Source: Schizochytrium sp. TIO01 (Eukaryota > Sar > Bigyra > Thraustochytrida > Thraustochytriidae). From it: a stretch of DNA of 64,000 bases. How positions within the stretch are numbered: the stretch's first letter is position 1; each line of letters starts with the position of its first letter. The stretch covers positions 3,601,040 to 3,665,039 of the forward strand of contig SMSO01000035.1 in assembly GCA_004764695.1 (NCBI GenBank), read 5' to 3'. This document shows, in pieces, positions 61,946 through 64,000 of this stretch. Under the pieces are notes generated by a model. That model ran no database searches and had not been told where the DNA came from. It worked only from the letters and a program-made list of their open reading frames with translations. The translations under genes were made by a program, and so were the position numbers.

Positions 61946-63232
61946 TCACTTGGGAGATAGCTTGCGCCAACGCATCGCAGCTATAACAGTTGTGGCAGCG
62001 ACATGGAGATCAAAGCGCTGGATTGCCTCCTGCAGCCCATTAAGGCGTTCCAGACACCGGGTTGTAGCTTCATCAATCTTCTGAAAACCACGCTCCGATA
62101 AATTAAGTTGATTTATATCCAAGCCTTGTCGCTTGACGTTGCGCAAATGTTGACGTAGACTTTCAAACGCGCAATGAATTCTCCCATTAGGAGTATACCA
62201 ACGTTGCAAAGTCTTCAATGTAATTCGATAGTCACTGGTCTCATCAACAATGGTATCATAGTTATAATTATCGAACTCGTGCACATCAAGTTTGCTGCCA
62301 CGATGCGACGAGGCTTTTGTTTCTGCCCGAGGTTTTTCTAAGTCTTCATCTTTCTCAAATAGGATCAATGAAGCTATCAGCAAAGTATATAACTTATGTG
62401 TATCACGCATCAACCGAGCCCAAAGCTCTCGACACGTAGAGCTGTTTGCTCTTCGGGGTCTATCAGCCGCAACCTGTTCAAGCTCTCTCAAACGTTCACC
62501 TAGCACCAATAGAACTCGGTCATATGTATTAAGGATACTCTGCAAACTATTCTCGAGTCCTTGGCTCGCTTCAAGCTTAGATTCGACGGATCCTGCGTGG
62601 AAGCTTCCGCAGCTCGAGCGGCGCGTTTCGGTTCTGTTCACAGTCGACAAGCGCAGCCGATGCACAGCTTCCGGGTGAAACCATGTGGCATTGTGATGGT
62701 TGATTCCAGGCTGCAGAGTAGCTAAGGTGAAGTCATTAGTTCGATTGCATCGGTCACTTTCTCGGCCAGAAATCCTTAGCTCGTAAAGCTGGTTGAGCTT
62801 AGCTGTAGGTGAACGTGGAGATGAGCACTCCAATATGCGCCAGCTATCTTGCTTAGCTAAAGAACTAGGACGGAGCCGGCTTAAGTCACTGTGTTTGCAC
62901 GTATCAACGTCACATGGGTTTACGTTAGACTTCCTTTGGTTTAAACGAACAGTCTCTATTCTTGCTGTTGAAACTTACTTGGCCTCAGCACCATTTTCTT
63001 GAAGATGTGAGTACCTCTCACGATCTTCTCGTGCGTCGGATGGCGGTCGTAAAGTTTCAATATCAAGTTGCTTGTTTAGCTTAGGTTGAGCATTTCGCCT
63101 AGACCTTCTGCCTGCGAAAGGATGAAAGGGGTCGTTATATTTAGTTCCAAGGCTTTTCATTTCCTCGCGCCCCATGGAATCACGAATATCTCTACTCCAG
63201 CTATGGACCTCATCAGCACTGAAGATGTCCAT
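61946..63232 (-). CDS. Unknown two-exon protein
   Basis: Two minus-strand frames lie in the same register, separated by one TAA (62975-62977) that falls inside a perfect GTAAGT donor (from 62978). My model is exon 1 63232-62979, intron 62978-62865 (114 bp, ends CGTCCTAG), exon 2 62864-61946; 390 aa. Acceptors at other AG dinucleotides would also keep the frame, so the joint is approximate. The N-terminal half is Arg/Ser/Asp-rich and looks disordered. From about residue 180 it becomes helical (LENSLQSILNTYDRVLLVLG, RDTHKLYTLLIASLILFEKD, LKTLQRWYTPNGRIHCAFES). No motif, signal peptide or membrane span is recognised. The helical half may be a scaffold or coiled-coil partner; no function can be given. 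Confidence 0.55.
62865..62978 (-). other. Proposed GT-AG intron of the unknown gene
   Basis: Donor GCCAA|GTAAGT, proposed acceptor CCGTCCTAG with a GTGACTTA branch-like motif about 20 bp before it. Phase 2. The in-frame TAA is inside the donor, so splicing removes the only stop between the two frames. Confidence 0.5.
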
Positions 63233-64000
63233 CTTCGTGACTTTCTCTCAGCGCTACAATTCGGCTCTGCGAAATGCTTTCGGTGTCATAATTTACAGGC
63301 AAGAACTTAATCTAATGTTTATTATACGTATTACATGTTCTCCTCACTTTTGAGAACTTTAACGTTCTTACCTCTATAAGACTAAGGAGGAAAGGGGATA
63401 CCAAGACCATCCCAACTTTTGTTCATATTTCTTCAAAAAAGAGGAAACCTTCCGTCCCTATGGCCGTCAACAATGACATTTTCGTCAAATGCGCGACAGT
63501 CTGTGCAAGATGGGCCGCTCCTATACAGAATCAGCATTCACACCAAGCTCCTGCTATCCTTGCATTTCTCGCACTTGATCGTCTTTTACAATTTAAAAGG
63601 ATTCGTAACGAGCAATTTTTTTCGGTTCCAGAGGTTCGTAAATTTATCTACTGTACCTGTAATTTTAATTAAAAATATAGTCTTATCATTAATTGCATGT
63701 GCCTCCTGACTATGTTTTCATAAACTTGCACAATTGCAAACATAGAGACAGCTTGTTCCTGTAAAGACCGAGCATCCCTTTCACGAATGGTAGCTACCTA
63801 CACGTAATCTATGAGGTAGCCTGGCAATGGATAATTAATTGGAATTAAAACTGTTGTCTTTAAAAAATAAATAAAAATATTTTAAAATAATTATTATTGC
63901 TGTCATCATTATTGTTATTGTCATTATTAGGATTTCTTTTTTCTAAAACCTAGAAACTATTATTTTAACTAAAAGAAAAGAAAAGAACTTGAAATGAATT
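63233..64000. other. Window end, AT-rich, weak plus-strand exon candidate
   Basis: A plus-strand frame at 63460-63672 (KCATVCARWAAP, then FLALDRLLQFKRIRNEQFFS) reads somewhat like protein and could be an exon of a gene running out of the window. No family is recognised and no splice sites clearly frame it. The last 200 bases are very AT-rich. Confidence 0.3.

Overview
The window is nuclear DNA of a unicellular, flagellum-building eukaryote. The genes are long and mostly uninterrupted, face both ways and are separated by 0.4-6 kb of AT-rich spacer. Three genes have one short GT-AG intron each (about 81, 175 and 114 bp), recognised by an interrupted reading frame with GTAAGT donors. The contents (GCN1, AIF, RECQL4, a TFIIB-like factor, bHLH, a bacterial-type mitochondrial uS17, radial spoke protein 3, and an eEF3 outside the usual fungal setting) fit a stramenopile-like protist. 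A labyrinthulomycete (thraustochytrid) is my best guess, but this is an inference from gene content, not a proven assignment.

Layout. 0-8.4 kb: GCN1, 5' truncated by the window edge. 8.8-10.7 kb: AIF-type flavoprotein on the minus strand. 10.7-13.6 kb: spacer with a decamer repeat and a possible gag-like relic. 13.6-17.9 kb: RECQL4/Sld2 helicase with added GRF zinc finger and SAP domain. 19.2-20.3 kb: bHLH-zipper factor. 20.3-23.7 kb: repeat-rich spacer. 23.7-24.7 kb: TFIIB-like protein with an added C-terminal zinc finger. 25.7-30.1 kb: two neighbouring intron-containing genes for predicted type I membrane proteins, one with a cystine-knot-like module and one with RCC1-like tryptophan-glycine repeats on a mucin-like stalk. 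31.0-34.2 kb: eEF3. 34.2-40.1 kb: a 6-kb gene-poor block with many microsatellites and a 0.7-kb satellite array. 40.1-43.5 kb: EXD3/Mut-7-like exonuclease with an inserted YbaK domain. 44.7-46.1 kb: IQ-motif protein. 47.2-48.0 kb: a Zn2Cys6 zinc cluster fused to a dCTP pyrophosphatase. 49.6-50.9 kb: possible Mis18-domain protein. 51.5-52.7 kb: radial spoke protein 3. 54.0-59.0 kb: large WD40/EF-hand protein. 60.4-60.8 kb: mitochondrial uS17. 61.9-63.2 kb: unknown two-exon gene.

How genes relate. GCN1 and eEF3 are both ribosome-associated HEAT-repeat factors and share a recognisable HEAT segment. RSPH3 and the WD40/EF-hand gene are divergent neighbours and could both serve the axoneme. Several genes share a theme of unusual domain fusions: RECQL4 with GRF and SAP, EXD3 with YbaK, TFIIB-like with a zinc finger, and Zn2Cys6 with dCTPP1. 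The last is the most striking candidate for an undescribed protein. I saw no CRISPR, rRNA, convincing tRNA, intact transposon or viral gene.
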